Below are positions 22,219 through 32,417 of a DNA stretch of 64,000 nt, piece after piece; position 1 is the stretch's first letter, and each line of letters opens with the position of its first letter. The DNA is from an uncultured Ruminococcus sp. (GTDB lineage Bacteria > Bacillota > Clostridia > Oscillospirales > Ruminococcaceae): assembly GCA_900543145.1 (NCBI GenBank), contig UQPZ01000006.1, positions 62,001-126,000 of the forward strand, given 5' to 3'. A program made the position numbers and the translations under genes. A model generated the notes under the pieces. That model was not told the origin of the DNA, did no database searches, and was given only the letters and a program-made list of their open reading frames with translations.

Positions 22219-24171
22219 TTATCTGATCTTTGAACCGCAGGGAAGGCTCTGGTCTGGGAAGATTACCTTTGCCGAGCCGTCGGGAGCGTCCGCAGCGCAG
22301 ATCATTCCATTGGACTCAGCTCCGCAGAGCTTAACAGGCTTCAAATTTGCAACAATTATGACCTTTCTTCCGACAAGATCCTCGGGCTTGTACCACTGAG
22401 CAATACCGGAAACGACCTGACGTCCTCCCATTCCGTCGTCAAGCTGCAGGCATAAAAGCTTTTTGGATTTCTTTACCTTATCACATGACTTTACAAGGGC
22501 AACTCTAAGATCTGCCTTGGCGAAATCGTCGATAGCTATTTCGTCGGAAAGCGGAGCAGGATCAAAGCAGTCCTCCGTTTTTTCTTCCTTAGGAAAATTA
22601 GAGCCGATTATCTTATTCAGCTCGTCTATCTCCTTTTCAACGTCTATCCTCGGGAAAATTATCTCGCCTCTGGAAACGGTGACGTCAAGAGGAAGAATTC
22701 CGAACTTTCCTGCGTTCTCATAGGTTACGTCCTCTTCCTTTGCGCCTATCTGCTTCCATACCTCAGGCATAGTCGAAGGCATAAAGCAGCTCAGCAGAGA
22801 AGAAGCTATTCTTATTGTTTCAAGCAGATTGTAAAGTACGCTTGCAAGTCTGGCTCTTTTACTTTTGTCCTTGCCGAGTATCCAAGGTGCGGTTTCGTCG
22901 ATATATTTGTTTGCACGTGAAATTACTTTGAATATTTCCGCAAGGGCGTTGTTTATCTGTGTTTTGTCAATAAAATCATCGGTTTTGGCTCTTAAAGCCA
23001 ATGCTTCTCCGATAAGTTCGCTGTCAATTTCCTCAGCTTCTCTTTCAGAAGGAAGAGTTCCGCCGAAGTACTTGTCAGCCATTGCCGTAGTTCTTGAAAC
23101 AAGATTTCCCAGACCGTTTGCGAGATCGGAATTTATACGGTTTATCATTATTTCATTTGAAAACGAGCTGTCTGCGCCCAGCGCCATTTCACGGAGAATA
23201 TGGTATCTTATTGCGTCTGCTCCGTAGCGCTCTCCCAGAATGAACGGGTCAACTACATTTCCCATTGATTTAGACATTTTCTGTCCGTTGAACGTTATCC
23301 AGCCGTGAACTGCAAGGTGTTTAGGCAAAGGCAGTTCAAGCGCCATAAGCATTGCGGGCCAGATTATAGCATGAAAGCGCATTATATCCTTTGCGACCAT
23401 ATGAACGTCAGCGGGCCAGAACTTATCAAAGTCCTTATATTCTTCATTCCAATAGCCGAGAGCGGAAATATAGTTTGAAAGTGCGTCGATCCAAACATAT
23501 ACGACATGACCCTCGTCAAATGTTACCGGAATTCCCCATTTAAAAGTAGTTCTGGATACGCAGAGATCCTCAAGCCCCGGCTTGATAAAATTATTTACAA
23601 GCTCGGAAGCTCTGGTTTTCGGCTGAAGATAGTCGGTTTCGGTAAGAAGCTTTTCTATACGCTCGGCAAAGGGACTCATTTTGAAGAAATAGGCTTCTTC
23701 CTTAGCCTCGGTTACTTCTCTGTGACATTCGGGGCAGCAGCCGTTTTCGTCAAGCTGGGATTCAGTCCAAAAGCTTTCGCACGGGGTGCAGTATTTTCCT
23801 TTGTATTCGCCCTTGTATATATAACCCTTGTCATAAAGAGCCTTGAAGATTTTCTGTACAGTTTCAACGTGATAATCGTCGGTAGTTCTAATATATCTGT
23901 CATAGCTTATATTCATATAGCTCCAAAGCCTTTTGAATATCTCTACAATCTCGTCTACATACTGTTTCGGAGTAATACCCTTTTCGGCGGCCTTCTGTTC
24001 TATTTTCAGACCGTGCTCGTCGGTACCTGTGAGGAACATTACATCATATCCCTGCATTCGCTTATATCTGGCAATAGAATCGCAGGCGACCGTAGTATAG
24101 CAGTGGCCGATATGCGGATTGCCCGACGGATAATATATCGGGGTCGTAATGTAAAAAGGCTTTTCAGGCAT
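22219..24171 (-). CDS. metG: methionyl-tRNA synthetase
   Basis: A 650-aa class I aminoacyl-tRNA synthetase that charges tRNA with methionine. The signature PHIGH is near residue 20, zinc-binding CTPCE and CCPECH follow, and KMSKS is in GQKMSKSMGN. Residues from about 545 form a C-terminal tRNA-binding (EMAP/Trbp111-like) domain (FAKADLRVALVKSCD, VVSGIAQWY). ATG 24171 is chosen because TAGGAGGA lies 7 bp upstream; an in-frame start at 24246 lacks an RBS. Confidence 0.97.
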   Translation of the reverse strand: MPEKPFYITTPIYYPSGNPHIGHCYTTVACDSIARYKRMQGYDVMFLTGTDEHGLKIEQKAAEKGITPKQYVDEIVEIFKRLWSYMNISYDRYIRTTDDYHVETVQKIFKALYDKGYIYKGEYKGKYCTPCESFWTESQLDENGCCPECHREVTEAKEEAYFFKMSPFAERIEKLLTETDYLQPKTRASELVNNFIKPGLEDLCVSRTTFKWGIPVTFDEGHVVYVWIDALSNYISALGYWNEEYKDFDKFWPADVHMVAKDIMRFHAIIWPAMLMALELPLPKHLAVHGWITFNGQKMSKSMGNVVDPFILGERYGADAIRYHILREMALGADSSFSNEIMINRINSDLANGLGNLVSRTTAMADKYFGGTLPSEREAEEIDSELIGEALALRAKTDDFIDKTQINNALAEIFKVISRANKYIDETAPWILGKDKSKRARLASVLYNLLETIRIASSLLSCFMPSTMPEVWKQIGAKEEDVTYENAGKFGILPLDVTVSRGEIIFPRIDVEKEIDELNKIIGSNFPKEEKTEDCFDPAPLSDEIAIDDFAKADLRVALVKSCDKVKKSKKLLCLQLDDGMGGRQVVSGIAQWYKPEDLVGRKVIIVANLKPVKLCGAESNGMICAADAPDGSAKVIFPDQSLPCGSKIR

Positions 24172-24368
24172 TTTAATTCCTCCTAAAACGAATAAATTAG
24201 TGCAGCACACTTTTATTATTATACAACTTTTACTTAACCGCGTCAAGGTTTATAAAATAATTTACTGAAATCAGTTTTAAAGGTCAACTATTATAATAAA
24301 ATTAATACAGCTTGCTGTTCTGCAAGCAAAAAAGATCATACTATTTTAGCTGAACTTCTGATTTATGT

Positions 24369-25700
24369 TCATTTTGTATTTTTAAGATGGCTTTCCTTAA
24401 ATAACTTGTCTGAGTTTGTTTTGACATAAGCGGCAAGGAACAGAGAGCCGCATATCAGAGCTGCACCGTTGGGAGCTTCTTCTCTCGCCTTGCGTATTTC
24501 GTTTATAATGCTGTCCTGTGCAGGACGGGCGTTTCCTCCTGCTTTTATGATAAGTTCGGCAAGCTCATTTTTATCAAGGTCAAGTCTTTCGTCGGAGAAT
24601 CCGTCTACTGCTGTAAAGCTGCTAACTAGCGGAATTAGATGTTTTACCGCTTCAAGTGCATTTTTATCCTTGTGCATTCCTATAACAGCAGTGATTTTTT
24701 TTCCGTTCAAAGCTTTGAGGGAATAAGCCAGCGCTTTCATTCCGTCAGGATTATGAGCTCCGTCTAATATCGTCAGAGGGGCTTCTGAAATGACCTCGAC
24801 TCTTCCGAAAAGCTTTGCCTTTCGTATTCCGTTTTCAATGCTTTCCTGAGAAACCGGCAGCTCTTCGGATACGAATTTCATTGCGTCTATTACAGTAAGG
24901 GCGTTTGATACCTGATGAAGTCCGGCCATAGAAGTTTTATAGTTCCTGCCCCTGTACAGGAAATCACTTCCTGTTATATCGCTTCTTTTTACGGAACAGA
25001 GGTTTAAGATAGGAATATTCAGCAGTGATCCGGTCTGTAATGCCTTTTCTCTTACCGTATTTATGACCTCAATGCTGTTTCCGGGTGAAAGTACGCAGGG
25101 ACGGTTCTGCTTTATGATCCCTGCTTTCTGATAGGCTATCTTTTCCAGAGTATCTCCTAAAATTGCCGTATGGTCGTAGGAAACCGAGCCTATTACCGAA
25201 ACCAGCGGCGATTCAATAACATTGGTGCTGTCGAGCAGTCCGCCAAGTCCTGTTTCAAGCACTACAATATCACAATTTTTCTTTACAAAGTACAGAAAGG
25301 CTATAGCCTGAGTTATTTCAAACTGGGAAAATTCCTTTCTCTGAGGGTGAGCTTCAAGAACAGGCATTATCTGTCCGACTATTTCGTTAAGCTCAGCGTA
25401 TGGAATATTGCAGTTGTTTACCTTTATTCTGTCGGAATACTCTACTATATAAGGAGAGGTAAAAAGTCCGACAGTATATCCGACGTCTGAAAGTATTTCA
25501 TTGAACATCTGAGCCATAGAGCCTTTTCCGTTGGTACCTGCAATGTGAATAAAACGCAGGCTTTTCTGAGGCTCGCCGACTGAGGACAGCAGTGATCTGA
25601 TTCTGTCAAGGTTATATATGCGTTTTCCCGTTCTGGAAAAGCTGTTGATATATTCTTCTGCTTCAGTCATTTCTGCGGCTATGCTCAGGATAGTGAGCAT
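24369..25700 (-). CDS. folC: folylpolyglutamate synthase / dihydrofolate synthase
   Basis: A Mur-ligase-like enzyme of about 443 aa that adds glutamate to folates. ATP-binding IAGTNGKGSMAQM is near residue 65; DIVVLETGLGGLLDSTNVI, SYDHTAILGDTLEKIAYQKAGI and ILDGAHNPDGM follow in family order. I chose ATG 25700, preceded by AAAGGAG at close spacing; a TTG at 25724 or an ATG at 25670 are alternatives. It lies between uvrC and metG in the same direction. Confidence 0.95.
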   Translation of the reverse strand: MLTILSIAAEMTEAEEYINSFSRTGKRIYNLDRIRSLLSSVGEPQKSLRFIHIAGTNGKGSMAQMFNEILSDVGYTVGLFTSPYIVEYSDRIKVNNCNIPYAELNEIVGQIMPVLEAHPQRKEFSQFEITQAIAFLYFVKKNCDIVVLETGLGGLLDSTNVIESPLVSVIGSVSYDHTAILGDTLEKIAYQKAGIIKQNRPCVLSPGNSIEVINTVREKALQTGSLLNIPILNLCSVKRSDITGSDFLYRGRNYKTSMAGLHQVSNALTVIDAMKFVSEELPVSQESIENGIRKAKLFGRVEVISEAPLTILDGAHNPDGMKALAYSLKALNGKKITAVIGMHKDKNALEAVKHLIPLVSSFTAVDGFSDERLDLDKNELAELIIKAGGNARPAQDSIINEIRKAREEAPNGAALICGSLFLAAYVKTNSDKLFKESHLKNTK

Positions 25701-25766
25701 ATCTCCTTTCAATATTTTAAACAACCCTTAGGCGGCAGTATCTGCTTTTGAAAATTTCCGTAAAGT

Positions 25767-27608
25767 TTACATATCCTGAATAACTCTGTATAGTTCTTCA
25801 GCTGTATCGGCGTTTACTCCTGCCGCTTTGGCAAGCTCTTGGGAAGTGGCTTTTTTCAGGTTTTCCTTGGTCTTGAATTCGGTCATAAGCTTTACCGCCT
25901 TTTTCTCGCCTATTCCCTTTACCTTGGTAAGCTCAAGCTGATATGAACTTTTTTTATGCTTTTGTGCCTGATAGGTTATTGCGTAGCGGTGTACCTCGTC
26001 CTGTATCCTTGTAACAAGATTAAAGGCGCTGCGTGATCTTGTCAGGCTTATTTCGCCTCCTCCTGTAGCTACCGCTCTGGTGCGGTGCTTTGAGTCCTTT
26101 ACAAGTCCGAAGACAGGAACGTCTATGCCCATTTCCCGTATAACTGGGGTAACAGTATTTACATGCCCCTGCCCTCCGTCAAGAAGTATTAGGTCGGGGA
26201 GAGCAGAGAAACCCTCGTCGGTTTTCTCAAAATAGTTTCTGAAACGCCTTTCAAGCACTTCACACATACAGGCATAATCGTTCTGCTCTTCAACTGTTTT
26301 TATAGAGAATTTTTTATAGAATTTTTTGCAGGGACGTCCGTTTTCAAATACTACCATTCCCGCAACCATATCAGCGGAAGCCAGATTCGATATATCATAG
26401 CACTCTATTAATCTCGGCGGCTTCGGAAGCTCCAGAGCCTTTGCAAGCTCTTCAAGCGCGACTATCTCCTTGCCTGTTCTTCCGACCTTTATTGAAAGAT
26501 ATTCGGAGGCGTTGCTTTTTGCGAGAGTAGTAAGCCTGAGAAGATGCCCTCTTTTCGGAGTAGAAATGTGTACGGCGTGCCCTGATTTTTCTCTCAGCCA
26601 TTTTTCCAGCAGATCGTAATTTTCAATATCCTCGTCAAGCAGTATTTCCTTAGGGACAAAATCACGATTTGAATAGAAGCGGGTCATAAAGCTTTCCCGC
26701 ATCTGTATCTGATCCTCCTTTTCACCGAGGAAGAAGTCGGCTTTGTCAAAGAGCCTTCCGCCACGGTACATAAGAACGCTGGCACAGGCCTTTTCGCTGT
26801 TCTGAGAAACTGCTATTATGTCGGTATCCTTCATATCAGGGTCTATTATTTTCTGTCTGTCGGCGGCTTTTGCTATTGCGGCTATCCTGTCCCTAAGCTT
26901 TGCTGCAAGCTCAAAATCAAGCTCCTCCGCAGCGGCTTCCATTTCCTTTGTAAGCCGCTCTACTGAATCCTGAGAACCGTTTTTGATATAGTCAACAGCC
27001 TGACGTATTACCGAACGGTATTCCTCCTGAGAGATCTGTCCGGTACATACACCCATGCACTGTTTGATATGATGATTAAGGCAGGGACGCTGTTTTCCGA
27101 AATCCTGAGGAAATCTGCGGCTGCAGGTCGGAAGCATAAAGACCTTATTCGCTTCTGCGACCGCCTGCTTTACGGCATAGGAGCTTGTGTATGGGCCGAT
27201 ATATTCGGCTCCGTCGTCGTATTTTTGCAGTACGCTCTGAAGTCTCGGAAAAGGCTCGCCGGTTATCCTGATATAGCTGTAGCCCTTATCATCTTTAAGC
27301 AGTATATTGTATTTCGGAGTATACTGCTTTATTAGAGAGCATTCCAGTACCAGCGCTTCAAATTCCGAATCGGTAACTATAAAGTCATAGTCGTTTACAT
27401 GTGATACCATTTTCCAGACCTTGGGGAGATGATCCTGCCCCTTCCGGAAATATGAGGTAACTCGTTTTTTAAGGTTCTTGGCTTTACCGATATATATTAT
27501 TTTCGCTGAAGAATCCTTCATTATATAACAGCCGGGAGATGCTGTAAGCTTAGAGGTTTTTTCTCTCAAATAGGGAAGTCTTGGATTATCCTGATCTGTT
27601 ATCTGCAT
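25767..27608 (-). CDS. uvrC: excinuclease ABC subunit C
   Basis: A 613-aa nucleotide-excision repair nuclease that makes both cuts around a lesion bound by UvrAB. The N-terminal GIY-YIG domain is visible (SPGCYIMKD, IIYIGKAKNLKKRV). A UVR motif lies near residues 210-245 (AAEELDFELAAKLRDRI), the RNase H-like domain has ECYDISNL and LILLDGGQGHV, and helix-hairpin-helix motifs end the protein (LTKVKGIGEKKAVKLM, AAGVNADTAEELYRV). RBS AAAGGAGGG precedes ATG 27608. Confidence 0.97.
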   Translation of the reverse strand: MQITDQDNPRLPYLREKTSKLTASPGCYIMKDSSAKIIYIGKAKNLKKRVTSYFRKGQDHLPKVWKMVSHVNDYDFIVTDSEFEALVLECSLIKQYTPKYNILLKDDKGYSYIRITGEPFPRLQSVLQKYDDGAEYIGPYTSSYAVKQAVAEANKVFMLPTCSRRFPQDFGKQRPCLNHHIKQCMGVCTGQISQEEYRSVIRQAVDYIKNGSQDSVERLTKEMEAAAEELDFELAAKLRDRIAAIAKAADRQKIIDPDMKDTDIIAVSQNSEKACASVLMYRGGRLFDKADFFLGEKEDQIQMRESFMTRFYSNRDFVPKEILLDEDIENYDLLEKWLREKSGHAVHISTPKRGHLLRLTTLAKSNASEYLSIKVGRTGKEIVALEELAKALELPKPPRLIECYDISNLASADMVAGMVVFENGRPCKKFYKKFSIKTVEEQNDYACMCEVLERRFRNYFEKTDEGFSALPDLILLDGGQGHVNTVTPVIREMGIDVPVFGLVKDSKHRTRAVATGGGEISLTRSRSAFNLVTRIQDEVHRYAITYQAQKHKKSSYQLELTKVKGIGEKKAVKLMTEFKTKENLKKATSQELAKAAGVNADTAEELYRVIQDM

Positions 27609-27807
27609 TCAGGGAAGCCCTCCTTTCAATTTTATACAATTATCTATAGTATAGCATAATATAACTCAGAAAACAAGAGAGACGGTAATGAAAATAAACA
27701 AATCAGTTTATAGTTATATATTAGGGAATAGTACTGCAATGTAATTAATATCATCAGAATTATACTTCTATTCATTACATACTGAATTTGCTTCTGTGTA
27801 ACGGAAA

Positions 27808-27845
27808 AACCGTCCTGTACGGAGAAATATCCGCATAAGACGGTT
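27808..27845 (-). terminator. terminator of the surface-protein gene
   Basis: AACCGTC/GACGGTT outer stem with an inner GCGGA/TCCGT stem, and TTTTT on the reverse strand. The rest of 27609-27807 is AT-rich with nothing recognisable. Confidence 0.75.
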
Positions 27846-27851
27846 ATAAGC

Positions 27852-29063
27852 TTATTGCTGCTTTTTGGATTTTTTCTTTTCCACAAATGTTCCTGAATTT
27901 ACATCGTAGGCTGCGCCGCTTTTTTTATTCATTATAATAACGATAACTCCGACAGCCAGCGCTATTCCTGAAACTATACCTACTATAATAAATACGATAT
28001 TGCTGTTCCCGCTGTCGGAATTGTTCTGCGGCTGAACGGGAGCGGCGGCTTCGGCGGCGGAAGATACCGCTCCTTCGGCAGGCTCAGATACAGTCTGTGA
28101 AACCTCTTCGGTTTCGGACGAGGACTGGGCCTGGTCAATTTTATGAGTTCCCTTATCTGTGCAGTTCGTTATAGTAATACCGGTGCATTTCAATTTGCAG
28201 AAGCCTGAATCGCCTATGCTTATTGCGCTTACCTTTTCAAAATTTGCAGTTCCGTAGGCTTCAATTATATCTATATAGTCAAAAGTTGCCTGAGTATCGC
28301 TGTACTCAGACGGAGCTATTTTTGCCCAAACCTTGCCGTCCTTGTCAGCCATCGGAGTATCGGGATTTTCCCAGCTTTGAAAAACCAACTCGCAGGGAGC
28401 TGTATCCATGTCTTTTTTATCGATCTTATAATCTACGATTATCTGTGACTTTGAGGTCATTCTTGTAGTATCGAAATCAGAATACTCAATTGTCATGCTG
28501 CGTCCCCAGTTTGCAGCTTCTTTGGCGTTTTTGCAGTCTATCTTTACAGATTTGAGCGCATTGCCGTCTTCCAGATCTTCTTGTGCTATGCAGTTTGTTA
28601 CAGTCATTTTTGTAAGCTTTACGGAAGTGATCCCAGTATCTCCTATAAGGATACCCTTGACCTGCTTGAAATCCTTAGTACCGTACGCCGCCGCCATATC
28701 CTCAAAATCGAATGCAGCTTCTCCGTCTCCGAAGCTTGACGGAGCGACCTTCGCCCATACATCACCTTTATCGTCGGCGTTTGGGGAATCAGTATTGTCA
28801 CTGCTTTTAATTATAAGCTCTACAGGAGATTTTGCATAGTCTGAACCGGTTCTGAACTCTATTTTGATCTGAGAATTAGCCGACAGTCTTAAAGGATCAA
28901 ATACGTCGGAGGTAAGCTCAAAGGATTGTCCGTGATCTGAGGATTCCTTAGCGTTTGAAACGTCTATTTCAACGTCTTCCTTTGCAAATACGGCAAGCGT
29001 ACAGCTAAATACCAGTACGGCGGAAACGGCAGCGCCTGTCAATGCCGAAATTATTTTTTTCAT
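27852..29063 (-). CDS. membrane-anchored surface protein with two tandem repeats
   Basis: A 403-aa exported protein: signal peptide (residues 1-28), two repeats of about 130 residues, a low-complexity Ser/Glu/Ala/Pro linker (about 305-350) and a C-terminal transmembrane helix (NIVFIIVGIVSGIALAVGVI) with a basic tail. Each repeat has NAKE, a D-WAK-APS segment, an FD--D---AYGT segment and IGD-G, and ends in TNC. They look like beta-sandwich carbohydrate-binding modules, but I cannot name the family. It lies downstream of a cellobiose phosphorylase operon, so binding of plant glycans is possible. ATG 29063 follows AAAGGAG. Confidence 0.8.
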   Translation of the reverse strand: MKKIISALTGAAVSAVLVFSCTLAVFAKEDVEIDVSNAKESSDHGQSFELTSDVFDPLRLSANSQIKIEFRTGSDYAKSPVELIIKSSDNTDSPNADDKGDVWAKVAPSSFGDGEAAFDFEDMAAAYGTKDFKQVKGILIGDTGITSVKLTKMTVTNCIAQEDLEDGNALKSVKIDCKNAKEAANWGRSMTIEYSDFDTTRMTSKSQIIVDYKIDKKDMDTAPCELVFQSWENPDTPMADKDGKVWAKIAPSEYSDTQATFDYIDIIEAYGTANFEKVSAISIGDSGFCKLKCTGITITNCTDKGTHKIDQAQSSSETEEVSQTVSEPAEGAVSSAAEAAAPVQPQNNSDSGNSNIVFIIVGIVSGIALAVGVIVIIMNKKSGAAYDVNSGTFVEKKKSKKQQ

Positions 29064-29141
29064 GTTCACTTCTCCTTTTTTGGTCATTCATACAATTATT
29101 CCATTAAAAATATATGTAAATTTACCATATCCCAATGATAT

Positions 29142-29170
29142 ATTATATCATACTGAAAAAATGCTGTCAA
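29142..29170 (-). promoter_or_regulatory. promoter of the surface-protein gene
   Basis: On the reverse strand TTGACA (29165-29170), 17 bp, TATAAT (29142-29147): a full consensus. Confidence 0.8.
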
Positions 29171-29290
29171 TAATTATATAAATAAAAAGGATATAGAAAA
29201 ACGCCGTCTTTGAATGCCGTAAATTGATATTTAGCACAAATTTCATGGTTTTCATGGACAAAAAATAAATTCATCATGTAATACCGCAGA

Positions 29291-29323
29291 AAAAAGCGCG
29301 CCGTTAAAAATAACAGGCGCGCC
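29291..29323 (-). terminator. terminator of the cellobiose phosphorylase operon
   Basis: GGCGCGC/GCGCGCC stem with a 13-nt loop and a six-T run on the reverse strand. Confidence 0.85.
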
Positions 29324-29344
29324 GATAAATAATATTTTGTTTTA

Positions 29345-31795
29345 TCAGCCGAGAACTACTTCGACCTCGTGAACTGTACCTTCGTCGAATACCGGCAGAA
29401 CGTTTCCGTTGATCTTAACTCCGTCAACCGTTACGCTCTTTACTCCCTTTGAAACATGATCCGGATTCTTAAACGTAATATTATAAGTGTTTCCGCGGAA
29501 TTTTCTTGTAAGCTTATAGCCGTCCCAGGCTTCCGGAATAGATGGGTCTACCTTAAGACCGTCGTAGTCGGGAATTATTCCAAGGATATACTGTGAGACC
29601 GCTACGAAATTCCATGCGGCAGTACCTGTAAGCCATGAGTTTTTAGCCTCTCCGTGTCTGCCTGCGTCCTTTCCTGCGATCATCTGAGCGTAAACATACG
29701 GCTCGGTTCTGTGCAGGTCGGAAATTTCCTCAAGATATGCAGGGGCGATCTTTGAATAGTATTCAAACGCCTGATCTCCGCGTCCGATAGCTGCTTCTGC
29801 GCAGATTATCCATGCGTTATTGTGACAGAAGATACCTGCGTTTTCCTTATATCCTCCGGGATATGTAGAGATCTCGCCGTATTCCTTATAGTATTTAGTA
29901 AATGCGGGATTATTAAGAACAAGGCCGTATTTTGAATCGAGATATTTCTTTACGCTGTTGAGGGTAAGAATATCCTTTCCGGAATCCTTTCCGAGTCCTC
30001 CCATTACCGCGAATCCCTGAGGTTCAATAAATATCTTGCCTTCCTCACATTCATGAGAACCGACCTTGTTGCCGAAGTCATCATAAGCGCGCAGGAACCA
30101 TTCACCGTCCCAGCCGTATTTCATAGTGTTTTCGTTCATTTTATCAATTTCAGACTGAGCCGTTGAAGCTTCTTCTTCAAGTCCCTTAAATTTGCAAAGG
30201 GCAACGTATTCAGGACCGATGAAGGACATCATAGCGGCAACCATTACAGATTCTGCAACACGGCTGAACTTGTCTTCGCCGTACTTAGGAGAGGTATAAG
30301 TCTGGAAGCTTTCTCCGGGGATATCCGAATGACAGGAAAGGTTCAGACAGTCGTTCCAGTCGGCTCTCATTGCAAGAGGCAGACCGTGAGGACCTACAAA
30401 CTTAGCAACGTGCCAGAAGCTCTGCTTAAGGTGATGCATCATTGTCTGAGCTTTGCTTTCGTCGTTGTCATAGGGGACCATTTCGTCAAGAATTGAGTAG
30501 TCGCCGGTTTCCTTGATGTACTGTGCGGTTGAAAGTATCATCCACAGCGGATCGTCTGAGAAGTCACCGCCGATCTCGTTGTTGCCCTTTTTGGTAAGAG
30601 GCTGGTACTGGTGATAGCAGCCGCCGTCCTCAAGCTGAGTAGCGGCAAGATCAAGAATTCTTTCTCTTGCTCTTTCGGGGATCTGGTGAACGAATCCGAG
30701 AAGATCCTGATTTGAATCTCTGAAGCCCATTCCTCTTCCGATACCGCTCTCAAAGTAAGAAGCTGAACGCGACATATTGAAGGTAACCATACACTGATAC
30801 TGATTCCAGATATTTACCATTCTGTTCAGCTTATCATCACCTGTTTCAACGTGATACTGTGAAAGCAGAGCGTCCCAGGTTTCTTTAAGTTCGGCGAGAG
30901 CTTTGTCAGCCTTTTCGGCAGTGTTCATAGACTCTATCATTTCATATGCCTTTGACTTATTCATTGAGCCGTCGGCATTCCACTTGTCGGCGCCGTTTTC
31001 AACATAGCCCAGCAGGAATACTAAAGTTTTTTCTTCGCCCGCACCGAGGGTCATGTCAAGGCAGTGGGAAGCGATAGGCGACCAGCCGTCGGCAACTGAA
31101 TTATTGGCTTTTCCCGCAGCTACAGCCTGAGGATTTTCAAAGCCGTTGTAAAGACCGATAAAGCTTTCTCTGTCGGTATCAAAGCCGCAGATGTCGGCGT
31201 TTACGGTATAGAAAGCAAAGTGATCACGGCGCTCCTTGTACTCTGTTTTATGGTAGATAGTCGAGCCTTCGATTTCAACCTCGCCCGTATTGAAGTTTCT
31301 CTGGAAGTTTGTAGAGTCGTCCTGAGCGTTCCACAGACACCACTCAATAAACGAGAACAGCTTAAACGATTTAGACTTGTCCGAGGTGTTTTTAAGCACT
31401 ACCTTCTGAACCTCGCCGTTGAAATTCTGAGGAACGAAGAATGTTACTTCTGCTTCTATCCCGTTCTTTTCACCTTTGATAATAGTATAACCCATACCGT
31501 GACGGCAGGAGTAAGCGTCAAGCTCAGTCTTTACAGGACTCCAGCCAGGAGACCAGATCGTATCGCCGTCGTTTATGTAAAAATATCTTCCGCCCATATC
31601 AACGGGAACATTGTTGTAGCGGTAACGTGTAATTCTTCTGAGCCTAGCGTCCTTGAAGAAGTGATAGCCGCCCGCGGTATTGGATATAAGCGAGAAAAAT
31701 TCCTGAGTTCCCAGATAGTTTATCCAGGGATAGGGAGTTTTTGGGTTGGTGATAACGTATTCCTTATTAACGTCATCAAAAAAACCGAATTTCAT
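29345..31795 (-). CDS. cbpA: GH94 cellobiose phosphorylase
   Basis: An 816-aa cytosolic enzyme that splits cellobiose with phosphate to glucose and glucose 1-phosphate, saving ATP. The start (MKFGFFDDVNKEYVI) and the PYPWINYLGTQEFFSLIS segment are typical of cellobiose phosphorylases, as are GFRDSNQDLLGF, QYQPLTKKGN and the catalytic RADWNDCLN with its acid aspartate. Close GH94 relatives act on cellodextrins or chitobiose, so the exact substrate is likely but not proven. It is the last gene of an operon with a lipoprotein and an aldose epimerase. Confidence 0.93.
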   Translation of the reverse strand: MKFGFFDDVNKEYVITNPKTPYPWINYLGTQEFFSLISNTAGGYHFFKDARLRRITRYRYNNVPVDMGGRYFYINDGDTIWSPGWSPVKTELDAYSCRHGMGYTIIKGEKNGIEAEVTFFVPQNFNGEVQKVVLKNTSDKSKSFKLFSFIEWCLWNAQDDSTNFQRNFNTGEVEIEGSTIYHKTEYKERRDHFAFYTVNADICGFDTDRESFIGLYNGFENPQAVAAGKANNSVADGWSPIASHCLDMTLGAGEEKTLVFLLGYVENGADKWNADGSMNKSKAYEMIESMNTAEKADKALAELKETWDALLSQYHVETGDDKLNRMVNIWNQYQCMVTFNMSRSASYFESGIGRGMGFRDSNQDLLGFVHQIPERARERILDLAATQLEDGGCYHQYQPLTKKGNNEIGGDFSDDPLWMILSTAQYIKETGDYSILDEMVPYDNDESKAQTMMHHLKQSFWHVAKFVGPHGLPLAMRADWNDCLNLSCHSDIPGESFQTYTSPKYGEDKFSRVAESVMVAAMMSFIGPEYVALCKFKGLEEEASTAQSEIDKMNENTMKYGWDGEWFLRAYDDFGNKVGSHECEEGKIFIEPQGFAVMGGLGKDSGKDILTLNSVKKYLDSKYGLVLNNPAFTKYYKEYGEISTYPGGYKENAGIFCHNNAWIICAEAAIGRGDQAFEYYSKIAPAYLEEISDLHRTEPYVYAQMIAGKDAGRHGEAKNSWLTGTAAWNFVAVSQYILGIIPDYDGLKVDPSIPEAWDGYKLTRKFRGNTYNITFKNPDHVSKGVKSVTVDGVKINGNVLPVFDEGTVHEVEVVLG

Positions 31796-31845
31796 TTTTA
31801 AAATCCACCTTTCAATATTTATATATGTAAATTAATTTTCATTAA

Positions 31846-32397
31846 TTAATTTCCTGAATTATTTTCTGCTTGATCGGTATTTTCGATATTTGCGATAAGA
31901 TAAGCGCCGTCTTTATATAAAACCTGAAATATTCCGTAAGCCGAGCTTTTGGAGGAGTCATGAGATACCGATTTGGTTTTGACAGAGATAATGACGCTTC
32001 CCTGAGGATCTCTGGTTACTTCAAGGGCGTCGTCATAAAATTCAGCGGTCGCTTTGCTTGCGTTTTCCCCGTCGGTAAACTCATCAAAATGGAAGCGCCT
32101 GATAAAATCTCTCGTGCAGAGAGTATTTGCCTTTGAATATTCAGCTTTGCTCATATAGGAAAACCAATCGTTTATTACGCTTTTTGCTGAATCGACGTGC
32201 TTTTTATCTTCTTCGTTTAGATCCTTGTATGACGATTTCGGCAGGTTTTTATCCTGAGATGAGGACGAAACAGCGGAGGAAGACTTTTCAGCTCGGCTTT
32301 CCGCAGCCTGCAAGCTTGATGAACTTCTTTCTCCGGAGCTGCAGGACGTCATTACGAAAGCAGCCGCAGCAATAAGCGCTAGAAGTGCTTTGTTCAT
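31846..32397 (-). CDS. hypothetical lipoprotein of the cellobiose operon
   Basis: A 183-aa exported lipoprotein: signal peptide with lipobox VMTSC (cysteine 19), a long Ser-rich linker (about residues 20-55) and a small domain (DSAKSVINDWFSYMSKAEYSKANTLC) that resembles NTF2-like or DUF4878 folds in pattern. The last part has beta strands (GSVIISVKTKSVSHD). Its position between the epimerase and GH94 genes suggests a link to glycan uptake, but no function can be read from the sequence. Confidence 0.75.
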   Translation of the reverse strand: MNKALLALIAAAAFVMTSCSSGERSSSSLQAAESRAEKSSSAVSSSSQDKNLPKSSYKDLNEEDKKHVDSAKSVINDWFSYMSKAEYSKANTLCTRDFIRRFHFDEFTDGENASKATAEFYDDALEVTRDPQGSVIISVKTKSVSHDSSKSSAYGIFQVLYKDGAYLIANIENTDQAENNSGN

Positions 32398-32417
32398 TTT
32401 TAGTTGCTCCTTATTTT

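Noticed and set aside
23506..24186. 226-codon ORF antisense to metG
   Set aside because: Lies wholly on the opposite strand of the conserved N-terminal half of metG; a codon-bias shadow.
31220..31801. 193-codon ORF antisense to the cellobiose phosphorylase gene
   Set aside because: Mirror of a well-conserved enzyme; no RBS and no recognised protein features.
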